Positions 1-12,682 of a stretch of 64,000 nt of DNA are shown here, one piece after another (position 1 is the first letter of the stretch; each line of letters opens with the position of its first letter). The stretch is from Aphelenchoides besseyi (Eukaryota; Nematoda; Chromadorea; Rhabditida; Aphelenchoididae): assembly GCA_024699855.1 (NCBI GenBank), contig JAMPIQ010000002.1, positions 13,516,001-13,580,000 on the forward strand. The letters run 5' to 3'. Made by a program: the position numbers and the translations under genes. The notes beneath the pieces are model-generated. The model had not been told where the DNA came from and did no database searches. It saw nothing but the letters and a program-made list of their open reading frames with translations.

Positions 1-1
1 C

Positions 2-115
2 AACCACAACACAACCGAAGACGTTCAACCAAAAAAGGTGCGAATCTACGAAAGCAAAATCCACATTGTTGAGCGAGCGATCGATGGATTGGTTGAATTG
101 GATCGCTTCAACTAA
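2..115 (+). CDS. C-terminal exon of an unidentified protein, 5' part outside the window
   Basis: One frame is open from base 2 to a TAA at 113-115 and encodes about 37 residues of charged, normally composed protein (ending ...GLVELDRFN). An AATAAA-type signal follows within about 65 bases (CAAAAAATAAAC near 173-181), as expected after a stop codon. The rest of the gene lies left of the window, so no family can be assigned. It could also be a chance open frame, because only 37 codons are visible. Confidence 0.4.
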   Translation, partial: NHNTTEDVQPKKVRIYESKIHIVERAIDGLVELDRFN

Positions 116-1825
116 GAGGCATTTTAGATTTCAAATGCAAACATGTTTGATTATATAACCACGCGGGTATCAAAAAATAAACGATTTTCAACAATAATCA
201 AGTCTTTTGTAATCGTTAGTTTTGCAACTGTACGTACTCTCCGAAGCCCATTGCTTTTAGTGACTTCGGCTTTTTCTTTCTTCTCCAACTGTCGATATTG
301 CACTAATCGAGTTTGCTGACGGCATCATAGGAGTTTGAAATCGACGTGTTGTAGTCGTTCAATCGTTCTAAACTCGATCGTTGAAGCAATGGTGGTGACG
401 ATGTTGGATTGATTTCGATGGCCAGCGATGAAACAGTTGCAGTCGAATAGCAAGCATTTTGTTTGGTAGAAAAGACCAGGTCATCCTGGTTTTAACAAAA
501 GAAGACTCACGTCTTTCTCCATTCCATAGGCACGCCAGAGATTTACATCAACACCTCGATCATAGTCTTATTTTTTCTCCAGATGTCCTGGAATTGGACA
601 GATAGTCGTTTCTTTCAAACGTTGAAGTATTGCGTGATCGGTGTTTTCACTGCTTCCGTTTGAATATACGAAAGTTGATTTGACATCTAAAATAAACTTC
701 ACTTGACATTCATTTATCGGTAGACAGCAACCACCAAGCAGTCAAGTTCGAACTCTGAGTTCAATAATGAAGGTGCTCATCGATTGAACTGCCACGAAGT
801 TCGATATCTTACAGTTAACTTATTGCCAGTAAGTTAGCGGATTTCGACTGCTAGATATCGCAGTCTTCTAGCCATTTCTTGATAGTTGTACAGCTTCCTT
901 CCGTTAGTTTTTTTCGAATTCAATGCTTTTTTCATTGATACAAACTCTAGCCGCTTGAACGATCGACGGTGTTTTTAAACTCGTAATTCACAGAAGTGAG
1001 AACCGAACACCGACATCAATCTAACAGTTTCCGAAGGTGCCAATAGAGTTGCGTTTTTCGGATACCAATTAGGAAGTTGCCTTATACTCAACCATTTATT
1101 TACGATCGTGGCCAACTCTTGGAATCGAAATCGAGCAGTTTTTCTATGTTTGTGGACAGCGACAACAATCGACAATCAATTCCATTCCAACAGCATCCTT
1201 CATTGTACCTTTTTTAAAGAATCGCTGAGAACGTGTATTTTCGATGCAAAGTTTGCGCAAAACGGTTGTTTTGCTTTGGACTCTATTCAATGATCTGGGG
1301 ATTTGTTTTGGTTTCCGTTTCTTGGGTTCAAATGTCATTTGCACGTTGACGGTACCTTTGTTTGCCATCTGCACAAAAGAGTCGTTCACCCAAAACAGTC
1401 AAATAGTTTGTCCGTACAATGGAACTTTAACATACAGATTCCGTTTATTCGACTGATAGGCGTGTTTTCGTCTGTTGGCTGTTCATCTCGCACGTTCATT
1501 AATCTAATTCTCTCCTTCAATTGATTCATGAGGCTCGAACTGCATTGAATGTGCAATGATTAGGGTTATGAAGCAAAAGTGAAAGTCACAAGTCCTTGCG
1601 AATCCTCCGAATTGACGTGTTTATCGTTCAAAAACTGACGTCCATTGACGTTCTTCTCCGTTTTGACAATTATCTTTATTTCAAATCGTTTTTGCATTTG
1701 CTAATCATATTTTTCATTGAGAATTTCGAATTGATTGATCGCGCCGAAGTCTGTGAGCACTCGACGGCAACTTTGCGGCCACAGATCGCAAATAGGATTT
1801 AAAAAAGTGGAGGGGAAAAGCAGAC
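116..1825. other. intergenic, no supported gene
   Basis: All open frames here are short (under about 85 codons), overlap on both strands and show no recognisable domain or consistent exon structure. I see no RNA gene, transposon end or tandem repeat. Part of the right side may be eroded upstream sequence of the Hsp70 relic that follows, but I could not align it. Confidence 0.5.
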
Positions 1826-2579
1826 ACGATCCACAAACTGATGTGTTGTCGATTCAAATTTACGAACATGAACCATGCACTGACCAATAAGAACAATCTG
1901 TTGGTCGAATTCAATCTCTTGGATATTCTACCGGTACCAAAAAGAGTCTCGAAAATCAAATTCGCATTCAATATTGATGAGTTGAAAGAGAAAATGAAGA
2001 ATAATCGGTTGCTATGTTCAGATGTCAACGCAAATCTACACGTGTCTGCTGAAGAGAAGTGGAGGGCGACGAAGAAGCTTTGAATAAACAAAAATGGTCT
2101 TCTTAGAGCGCGTGTCGCTTGCGGAAAGGTAAGTGAAAGTGCTATGCACTTTAACACTTTTTTCACGCACAAAATGTAAAAGATTTTGTTCAAAAAGGCA
2201 TCGAAGAATTGGGGGCGATTCTGTCTCCGATTCAACCGAATTTCGATTTGGAGGCGAACTTCAACGTGGGCTCTCGAAGACGGCGAAAGCAAGTTCTTTG
2301 ATTGTCTATTCGAATTAATCAATTCGGACTTTTGGCTCAAAGACAGAACTCTCAGATGAAGAGATGTAGAATATTCGTCAAAAGTGCAAAGAAGCCATCA
2401 GTTGGTTGAACACCAAACTAACAGCCGAAAAGAATAAAGTTGAACGCCGCTTGAATGAACTTGAAGGAGCCTGCTCTCCATCGTTACAAAGCTCTACCAA
2501 TCAGCTAGAAGTGCGTGTGGACCGAGCACGAATATGCTGGAAGTTCGTGACAGAGCAGCAGGTCAAGCTGGAGGCCTAA
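1826..2579 (+). pseudogene. Hsp70 pseudogene (substrate-binding domain and lid)
   Basis: Three separate pieces match the order of the C-terminal half of cytosolic Hsp70, a chaperone that binds unfolded peptides. First comes a strand like QPGVLIQVYEGE (here TDVLSIQIYEHE, about 1,835-1,870). After a frameshift comes the NNLLGKFELTGIPPAPRG-like strand (KNNLLVEFNLLDILPVPKRV, about 1,890-1,950) and a DVNANLHVSAEEK segment matching DANGILNVSAEDK (about 2,020-2,060). Last, in another frame, is the helical lid (KCKEAISWLNTKLTAEK, then ELEGAC, about 2,370-2,480) with an in-frame TAG just before it. Frameshifts, the stop and a poorly conserved middle show it is dead. No ATPase domain is visible upstream. 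Confidence 0.72.
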
Positions 2580-3494
2580 TCATCGAAGAAGTTGACTAAT
2601 CGTGCACTTGACTATATCGTCGATCTCGTTCTCTTTTTTGTTCGGTGCGATTTGTTGTTCTATTTTTAAAAATGAAAACTTCTGTGAGATAAATTGTGCT
2701 GTTTCTGTTAAACAAATTGAATTTTGATTTGAAAATCAACAAACAGATGAAAGTCATTGATCCGAGTTGTGTGATTTGGTTGCAACTGTGATGCACCTTT
2801 GAAGATCTCATGGTCTTAGGATGAAAAAAGGTTAAGACGGAGGTCGATGATGCAAAAGCCGGAGTTCGGCAACAACATCGCCGAACGATTTGACGCTTCT
2901 CATGTGTTAGTAACCACGATAGCCGTTTGCTTTTGTCACTCAACCGTCTATCCAAATCGTAAGAACAAATGGCCATTGATGTCTTGTCTTCGAATCACTT
3001 GTTGTAATCCGAATTAATCGGTCTATTGATTAGCTAAATGTGCCAGGAAGTGAGAACTCCAGTCAACGATTTCGCCGTTTGCTCAACTTCTTGCAAATGG
3101 TTGCAAAGATTTTATTGCAATCTTCAGACACAGTGTTTCAAGCTCTTACATCAATGCTATAAACAAGAAGCTTCAATCGGTTAAGTAGAACATTAAAGCT
3201 GTGGTCGAACTGACAAAAATTGATTTTATCCGAAATAATTTTACCATTAACAAACAAAATCAAAATGCAAACAGCAGCAGAAAGAAGAAGTTGCAGTTTG
3301 GATTCGACGATTAAACTGCTGAGCAGAGTAAATTGCGCGTTGTGCCAATGACTTCGCATGCGAATTGGCGTATACTTAGGGTGAAAAATAAGAAACAGAA
3401 ATCGAAACCCGAATCGTCCATAAGCTGAACAAGCGACAAGTTCAAAATTAGACCGGCAGGACGTAATAGTGCGTCGACGAAGCGCAGCAATCGA
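2580..3494. other. intergenic, no supported gene
   Basis: Nothing with domain-level support is visible. The right side is the 3' flank of the minus-strand lis-1 gene. Minus-strand frames of 126 and 73 codons exist but have biased, repetitive-looking composition and no splice-consistent neighbours. Confidence 0.5.
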
Positions 3495-5139
3495 TTACCG
3501 ACACTCCCAAATTTTGATTGAAGAATCGGTACATCCGGTGGCTACAAACGGTAAACGTTTGTGGAAATCTGAAAACGTCGACATTCAATTGAAATGTCCA
3601 AAAAACATACCAACGGAATAGATGAAATGATCATGCCCTTGAATGACCCTGCAGCGTTGAGTTTCTTCCATCGACCATATGCGAATCGTTTTGTCATCGG
3701 CGACGGAAATCAAGTACGGACCCGATGGATGCATCACCATATCGCGTATCCAATTGTCATGTCCTTCCAGATCGAACAAACAAACTCCGGCCAATGCATC
3801 CCAAACTTTTATAACTCGATCTCGACCTGCCGAAATAACAATCGTCGGTTTCTTATCCGTATCCGGTCCTGTAATTTCAAACGAACGCTAAATCGATTCA
3901 ATCAACAAGACTTACGATTTTGACTTTTGGTTATTTTGCCAACAAGTTGATTTGGAACAAACAAAACACATTCAATCACGTGTTCATGTCCCAGTAACTT
4001 TGTCAGCGGTTTGTTCGTATTCAAACACCATATGATTATCGACTGAAATCGTGTGTTCGACAAATGCAAATTGGAGGTTGTTTACCTTGTCATTGCTGCA
4101 CGTTGCGAATAGTGTTCCTTCTTCATTAACGCAAACTCTTCGGACCCAATCTTCGTGCTCGGTGTATGTGTGAGTACAAAATCCAGTTGTCAGATCCCAC
4201 TGTTTGATTGTTCCATCTCGTGATGCCGATAAAATAGCGGGTTCTAAACACCCAGTAGTTATAGCCATGAGTTTATGAACTCACTGTTTGGTAAAAAGAC
4301 GACCGATGAAACGGTATGTGAATGACCGCGCAGCGTTTTCAAACACTCGTATGAATCTCCAAAGTCCCAGATTTTGATCGATGAATCGGCTGAACAACTG
4401 GCTACAAAAAATATGCAAGTGAACAAAACAAAGAGAAAACCCTACCAAAACGTGTTCCACTCAAATCGAAACAAAGATCTTGTATTGTGCTCAAATGAGC
4501 TTTGAATGAACGTTCGATTTGTCCGGTCTCCAAATCCCAAATCTGAAGATTCGCCAATAAAACCCAACAGCCATCTGCCAACTCACTTTAATTGTATGAT
4601 CTTCACTACAGGACAAAAGAACACTGTAAATTGGATGGAAGATCACTTTCATAACCGAGTCGCGATGCCCACAGAGTGTGAGTTTTTCTGGCGGCCGAGG
4701 GATCCACGAAGTCGCGGATTTTAGATCTCTGTAAGAAGCAAAAATGAAAACAAAAAATATCAACTAAACGAACTTATGTCTATGGGTTAGTAGACCGCCG
4801 CCTTCGAGCTCTTGAATTCGTTTTTCCAAATTAATTATTCGCTGCTGTAACCTCAATGTCATCGCCCATTTCTTCTCCAGCAGACCGACATGTTGAGCTC
4901 CGGGTCGAACCTTCTAAAACATCATCTTGTTTCATAGCAAAAAGCAAAAACAAACCGCTCCAGTTTCTTCAGCAAGAACTTCGAAGGTTCGGTTATATCC
5001 TCGTCGTTGCACATACTCAGCTATCGCATCGTTTCTGAAGACAAGCGATGGATAAGCAACTTTTTCCACAAACAACTCACAATTCTTCTGTCTGAGTTGT
5101 CGTAAGAGAAACCGTGTACTTCGGATGTCCGTCGTCCAT
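3495..5139 (-). CDS. lis-1: LIS1 / PAFAH1B1, dynein regulator with LisH and seven WD40 repeats
   Basis: LIS1 binds cytoplasmic dynein with NudE and controls its microtubule residence, nuclear migration and spindle positioning. The start is ATG at 5139; exon 1 (5081-5139) joins exon 2 (4956-5034) across a 46-base intron to give a LisH motif ([17 protein letters not shown]). Exon 3 (4774-4913) encodes the short coiled coil (HVGLLEKKW...). WD repeats follow in order: [66 protein letters not shown] and GHDHFIYSV, ending in IKIWECR and a TAA at 3495-3497, as LIS1 proteins do. [22 protein letters not shown] and [15 protein letters not shown] align one for one with human LIS1. About nine exons with introns of 40-60 bases; no frameshift seen. 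Confidence 0.95.
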
Positions 5140-5781
5140 CATAAAAGCGCTATAGCGCCAATTGATCAAAACCGGGGACCCACCAATCAGATGGCGGAAT
5201 AATCAAGAGCTTAAATTCTAAACTCAAAGATAACTACTCGAAAAGCAATAACATTCGATCACGCGTGCAAACTACATGAGCGAAGAAACCCGACGCGGCG
5301 TCCGTCTATCACGCGTGTAAAAGAACCAAAAAACGGTTGCTGTTGAGATTGAAACAACACATGACTCGTATGTTAAAATGTCCCCAACGAAATTAAACCG
5401 CCGTTTAGTGTCAAAGCTAGTAATCTCTTTCGTCAAACCCCCCAACAAGTTGCAAGAACAAATGCGTTCAAAAGCATCTGAAACATCTAAACATTGGTAT
5501 GGAATAGCGCTTTAAAAAACTTGTTCGCAGCTCCGAAGACGAGTTTTGTAACTCGAAGATAGTCGCCTGTTCACTCAAATCCGAAGATCCGTTGCACGGA
5601 CGAAAAGCCACCACAAACGTGAACAGAAAATGGCGAGGAATCAAAGTGCAAAAAGAAACGTCGCCGTTCGCTTCCGTTCTTTTAAGGTCAAGCATCGACG
5701 CGTGCGATTTTCGGATTCCAATCGGTCAATCTTCCTGTGCTACGTGGGCAGCTTTTGTATAAGTGAGTTGGAGCACAAAAA

Positions 5782-5967
5782 ATTCCATCACTCATCGAGA
5801 GAACTAAAGCTCTTGATAAGTTCGAGACAAAGTTGAAACAAGCATCGGCTACCATCAGCAATGTCATATATGATGATTCTAATAAAAATCAAAGAATAGT
5901 CCGAGGCTTACTGGAACTTTCCAATACAAAGGTCCAAATTTTCATGAATTTCGACGGCCCAACCTAA
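5782..5967 (+). pseudogene. orphan coding-like segment, possibly one exon
   Basis: An open frame of about 61 codons reads as soluble helical protein (IERTKALDKFETKLKQAS, then NQRIVRGLLELSNTK) and contains a possible donor, AAG|GTCCAA, after NTK. No start codon or recognisable family is seen, and I could not join it confidently to another exon. It may be a remnant of a lost gene. Confidence 0.25.
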
Positions 5968-7313
5968 TAAACAGCGCTTGGCGAAGAGCTTGCGAACGAA
6001 CATGCTCCGCCTCAACCAAAGGCTTTTACTCGAGCCTCCGGCTTGGAAACTCGACGCGTCCCATCAAGATGGCCCTCCGACGACGATGCAGCACCATCGA
6101 CTGAAGAAACACGAAAAGCTAAGAGTTGGAAGGGCGTGTTTGCCGACAACCGAATTCTCATTTTGGAGACGACGGCGGCGCGCGAGTTGCACGTTCCGGC
6201 CGCAGCGGCGGACGGAAATTCGAAGGCACAGCCATGAGTTTCCAATTTTGTCGGCAAACCAAATGAGCTGTTTTGTGGAGTCGAAGAGACAAAACAGAAA
6301 AGAAACTAATCTTCCAATTCACCACTGAAGAAGAAGGCTCGCGCATTTCATATTCCCGACTTAGAATGCTGTTGGTAAAGTCGACAAACAACAACAAAGT
6401 TCGTAATACGATAGTCTACGTAGCCGTGAATAAACGTAAACTTTTGTCATTCGAACAGGAAACGAACACACGGGTTGTCGGGTCCAAAATCACATAAAAC
6501 GGTCACACGCCACAGGAACCGAACGATCTCTTCTCGATCGGTAAGATATCAGAAAAGCAATCCGACCGTCGACGATTCTCATTTGCGTAAAAAGCAGTCG
6601 TTAAAACGGTCGGGAAAATCATGGGGTTTTTGCGTGAAAATCAACACCAATCAGTCCGTCACTACGAACCGAGTCGTGCATCAATCGCACATTCCGCAGA
6701 TAAGACGCGATGACGAGCTGATGATTTTCGTTTACTTTTCTCATAACAACACGCACCTTAAAAGACAGTCGCAATCAGAACTGGAAAATGTTCGAATTGC
6801 GTGCGAGCAACTCGAAAGCGAAGCGTGTCAATTGCAAAAGAAGAGGGTCATTCTGAGGGCCAAGTCGGAGAACTTGAGAAGTCGAATGCGATTCTTGTCT
6901 TTTTTACAAGTTGGTTGCCATTTGTTGTAAGAATAAGCGGAAGGAGCTGATCGCACGCGAAATGAATCCCCGAGCGAAACATTCCAATCGAACCGACCAA
7001 GAACTTTTTGATCTCAAACGTTCGAAAACAACACAAAAACAAGGAAAAGTTTGAACGATCTTTCTGTTAATCTCATTGTTTTAAGTTCATTCAACAGTTA
7101 GGAGTCTGAAGGGAATCTGAACAAAGTAAACTGTGTAAGATTTCGAGAGAAATTGTGAGCGCGTTAACCGTTAGTTCACTTAATCGACTGCTGGTTGTTG
7201 CGGTAATTCGGACAAGTCGAGGCGGCTCGAGTGAACGTCACAGCGCCTCCAAGACTCCGTTTTTTGTCGAAACATTTTCTTCCTCTTTAACCACTTCAAT
7301 TAATTTCTCGCAG

Positions 7314-7458
7314 AGACGCTGATGTGAATGCGAAGATACTGAAAAACACGTTGGGATTTGCAACGACATTGGAAGGTGGGGATGTGGCTGACAGATTGAT
7401 GTCACTTATTGGAAACATTCCAATAGCAAAAGTACACGAACACCAAAAAGTCTTTTAA
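7314..7458 (+). pseudogene. orphan coding-like segment, possibly one exon
   Basis: Directly after a good acceptor (TTTCTCGCAG) the frame is open for about 47 codons to TAA and reads as ordinary protein (DADVNAKILKNTLGFATTLE, then GGDVADRLMSLIGNIPIAK). A possible donor (AAA|GTACAC) lies near its end. I do not recognise the family. It and the segment at 5,782-5,967 may be pieces of the same decayed gene. Confidence 0.3.
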
Positions 7459-10400
7459 GCGCATTTTCTACGCTCGAATTTCAAGTTCAAATCGACGTGA
7501 AAGCTCACTCAATGGAGATTATAGCGAGTTCCTATCATACGCTATTCATCTCAAAGTTTTCAACAAAAAAACAGACGCGACATCTGAGAATAACATTTGG
7601 GTTATAGTTATCGTTTTACGGTAAACTTCAGAGATGAAATAACACACTAATTTATTGCTATCCTCTCGCAATTTCATTCAACGAGCTGAAGAGCCACAAT
7701 CAAAACTATTGGGTTACTTCGCTGAAGACTTTCACTCATTGCGAATTGCCGAACAGCTGCGCTCGACAGACTCTCAGCTTATTCAATGAGGCCATTCGCG
7801 CACACAAGCCTCGAAACTATTGAGAATTAGGATCCAAGAGATGCATAATAAATTGACTATATAGAGGATTGGAATTAAAAAGTTCGTTACTTCGACTCTT
7901 CAGACGCAAGTTAATTTGGAATAGAAGGCAATTTTGCGTAATGTCGTCTCGGCATGTGGTAAAAACCAACGGACGCGCCAAAATCAATCAATTCGATGCA
8001 GATTCAAGCAGGTGGCGCTACGTTCGATCAACAAATGACATTCGCTTGTTACATTAAGGTCCACAAACAAATTTCCCCAAAACATTTTTTGCTTATAACC
8101 GGCCCTCACATTCAGACCTATCGAAATGACTCACGACCAAAACCAATGGGTGTTATTCGAACGTCTAACGATGATCATAAAACTGAAATCTTCAAAAGAC
8201 TTTCCCTTTTTTATAACAAGAATACAATAGAGCAGTCAGTTTGATATCAGTCCTGAAATCTGACTGTTTATCTGATAGAACTTTACTTTGAGAAGGTTTC
8301 AGATTGACAACTGACATTTCAACTGCTAATATTACGCAGTATTCTTTTGGCAATCTTGCTCTGCGGAAGTGTTATGTGTGCTTATTTAATCATTACGTAT
8401 AGTCGAGGATGGCAAGTGATGGTCTTGCAGACGAGTAGTTTGTTTAGCCAAAATTTTGAACTTCGTCTAACAATCATCTCCAATCTTGGCTGTGTTTTTA
8501 TTTACAAGAAAATTCTGAGTCTTCTGATGATTGATCAGTTCGACCAATGATCACCTCAATTCAGACCACTTGTCAACAACAATTTCATTTGGCGGCCACT
8601 GCATCTGATTTATGCGCTCTTTCCGGTCTGCAGTTTTGCCTTCAAAGTTCACGGCTTGAAATCGAGTTGTTGTTGAAAACGGCGTTCCTTTTGCTGAGAT
8701 TATTTTGTATCGTGTGAGGACAAGTTTGTGATTTATATCAATGAAGAACTCTCCACGTTATCTTTGTACTGGTTGCTAATTGTACGTGAACGTTTTCTCA
8801 CGCTCAACGCCGAGCAATCGAAATATCTGACGATGTTACGGTTAACTGACGTCTCATGAACACCGTCGAGCGATAGCGTTAACTGAGAGAATGCGGTCGG
8901 TACAAAGTACACGAGTAACCACTTGTTATGTTTGAGTACCTTTTCGCCTACCTTCGAAGTTTCGCGCATCAAATTCGACATCTGTGGCTGAGAGTGATTG
9001 TCATCGTAATTTTTAGTTCTTAACTTCTTCTGTTCATTGGTTTTATCTTGAACTTGCGAAATAGGAAACGGAAAGGGTGTTATCATCGTTTCGTGGGACA
9101 AATTTTCTGATTCGTTTTACTTTTGACGGGAAAACGTGAACGACTTTCGAGTTCTAATTCCTTATGTTAGAAGTAATTGAATTCTTGTGGTTTTGAGTTC
9201 TTAATGTCGAGTTTTTTCTAAGCCCTTCATTTTATCACATTTCTCTGTTCAACGATCCGAACCAATTCAATTTGACAATTAACTTGAGGTGTTCCTAACT
9301 ACCCCAAGTCTTTGGTATAAAAGTTCAGAAGTGGGTCCACTTCTCATTCTTTTGTACGTTCAAAAGTGGTGCCATTTGAATTTCCATTTAATCTTCGAAG
9401 TCACGTGTAGGATTCCAATTGCAGGGATCTGTGAAGATTTCCGCTCTTGCAGCTTTAACCGATCATCGATGAACGTTGCAAGATTGTCAGGAAACGTTTG
9501 AACAGCGGAAGCAACGTTCCATTCGATTAGCAAAAACAAATTGACATCATAAATCGTTTCAATGTGAATACTGCAAAACGTGATTGTCGTTTAATTCGAA
9601 GCTAGTCAATGGAGTTTGTGCGCGTGTTGGGATCGTTTAGTGTTGTTAGTATCCGATGTGATGAATCAGGAAGAGTCGGAATTCGTTTGTTTTTCATTTG
9701 CGTCAGAGATTTTTCGGGTGTGCTCGTGAATCAACGCAAAAACCAGACATCAAAATATTGATGATCGCATTTTGTTTTTTGCAATCAACATCCTTGGTAT
9801 GTGAATTGCGACAGAATTACATCATCGGCCTTAAGGTCCTCCGAAAATCAACCTCTCGACGTTCTCGTCGTTTCCTTTTGGTGCAAACAGGAAAACAAGG
9901 AAACTCATTCAATTCGTCCGCTTTCCACTTTTCTCCACTGGCCATTCTCGCTTTTTTTCCGCGTTGGAAAGACGTCTGGTGGCCGCTCCCAGACGTTTGG
10001 ATTCTTTTTGTCGATTGTCGTCACTTTGTGGCCAATTTTTACGGCCACAACTTTTACTGGGGATTATACGAAAGAATGTTGATTGAAATCGTTCGAAAGT
10101 TGGCGAACGTCATCGGGATTCTGCGGTTCCAAACGACGTTCTTTTAGGCTATCGGCTACTCTTACGCAAAAAAGTCAATCCATTAAACTCGTCACTCTCT
10201 GAACATCTTCTTCCGCAATCTCTGGACATTTGAAGCTACATTGCGAAATTTCGTTTCTTTTTTGTTTATTCTAGTCGAGAAGGTAAAAGAACTTTTTGAC
10301 GTTTTCGTGTCTCAGATGTCGCTTTCCAGTCGACGAGTTTGAACGGTTCAGAGTCGCAAAGACTTATAAGTGTTTCGTTTAGAGAAGTTTTTGTTATCTA

Positions 10401-11091
10401 CGATGACTAAGTTTGTTGACGAAACAACTGCGCATGATTTCTGTTCGTCTGATTGATCGGCTTCTAATTTGGGCGCGTTCTCTTAGCCTTCGTTACTTTT
10501 AGTTTGTGTGACGAGCGATTATTACATTAGTTGATGAAAAGTTTAGATGATGTACCGATTAGTGATATTGTAGCTGATCTTAATCGTCTTATTTTTGCAG
10601 TTGAAGGAATCACTATTTACACCCACAAGCCGAGATAATCTTTCTGTTTAGTTCGTGTTGTCTATACGAACTAATTGCTGGGGATTCCTCTTGTGGTCGC
10701 TGATTAAAGTGACGAATTTCACAGGTGCTTAGTTCTCAAAATATAGAAATTAGTCGGGGAACAGACAGCATTTCAGTTCGTACGTTTTACTATACACTTA
10801 ATCTGGTCGGTCAATTTCTCGAGCACCATAGGGTTTTGAGGGTGGGAAATTGGTGGTTGTTCAAATCACGCGAATTGTATCCGCCGAAATCGCGCTATTT
10901 CCTCGTTTATGTCAGTTTGCGTGTGAATGGCGTGAGTTGAAAATCTTGGACGTTCTTCCGTTTCTTATCAATGATTCTGGGAACATTTTGTCGATACGTT
11001 GACGTGCAACTGACATTTCAAATAAAGTTATATAAAGAAATAATTCAGAACAAAGAAACAGTTCTCACGATAAGTATAGTTGGATTAGGAG

Positions 11092-12468
<1,377 letters not shown>

Positions 12469-12613
12469 TTAGCGGGTGATGGAATACCTTACAATCGCTT
12501 TGATTACCTTATGATTTTCCTTCAACTTTTAATTGTATTTATGGAATTTCGTCATCTCTTTAGTTTTCTAATAACGAATTTGTAAATAGTTTTGTTATTT
12601 AAATCATTCCACG

Positions 12614-12634
12614 AATAAACAAAAGTCGTTTATT
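12614..12634. terminator. facing poly(A) signals of two convergent genes
   Basis: AATAAA on the plus strand at 12,614-12,619 serves the kinase gene, and AATAAA on the minus strand at 12,629-12,634 serves the laminin gene. The two signals are 9 bases apart, so the two 3' untranslated regions probably overlap. Confidence 0.7.
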
Positions 12635-12682
12635 TAAAAGAATGGAAATGCAACAAATGTCACTTGTAATGGAAACCATCAA

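Larger units (their letters stand above)
5140..11091. other. 6-kb interval with only coding relics
   Basis: No complete gene can be built here. Two stretches look protein-like and are listed separately (5,782-5,967 and 7,314-7,458). A plus-strand frame at 6,475-6,930 ends with a heptad-like segment rich in Glu, Leu and Arg (SELENVRIACEQLE...), which could be coiled coil but has no partner exon. Frames at 8,733-9,101 (minus) and 9,698-10,147 (plus) lack domains and splice context. The last kilobase is the 5' flank of the MAPKAP kinase gene. No transposon ends were seen. Confidence 0.45.

Noticed and set aside
1714..2340. 208-codon minus-strand open frame
   Set aside because: It is the antisense of the Hsp70 relic, has no domain and no splice-consistent neighbours.
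9698..10147. 149-codon plus-strand open frame
   Set aside because: Aromatic-rich, low-complexity composition, no start context, no family and a competing frame over the same bases; probably chance.
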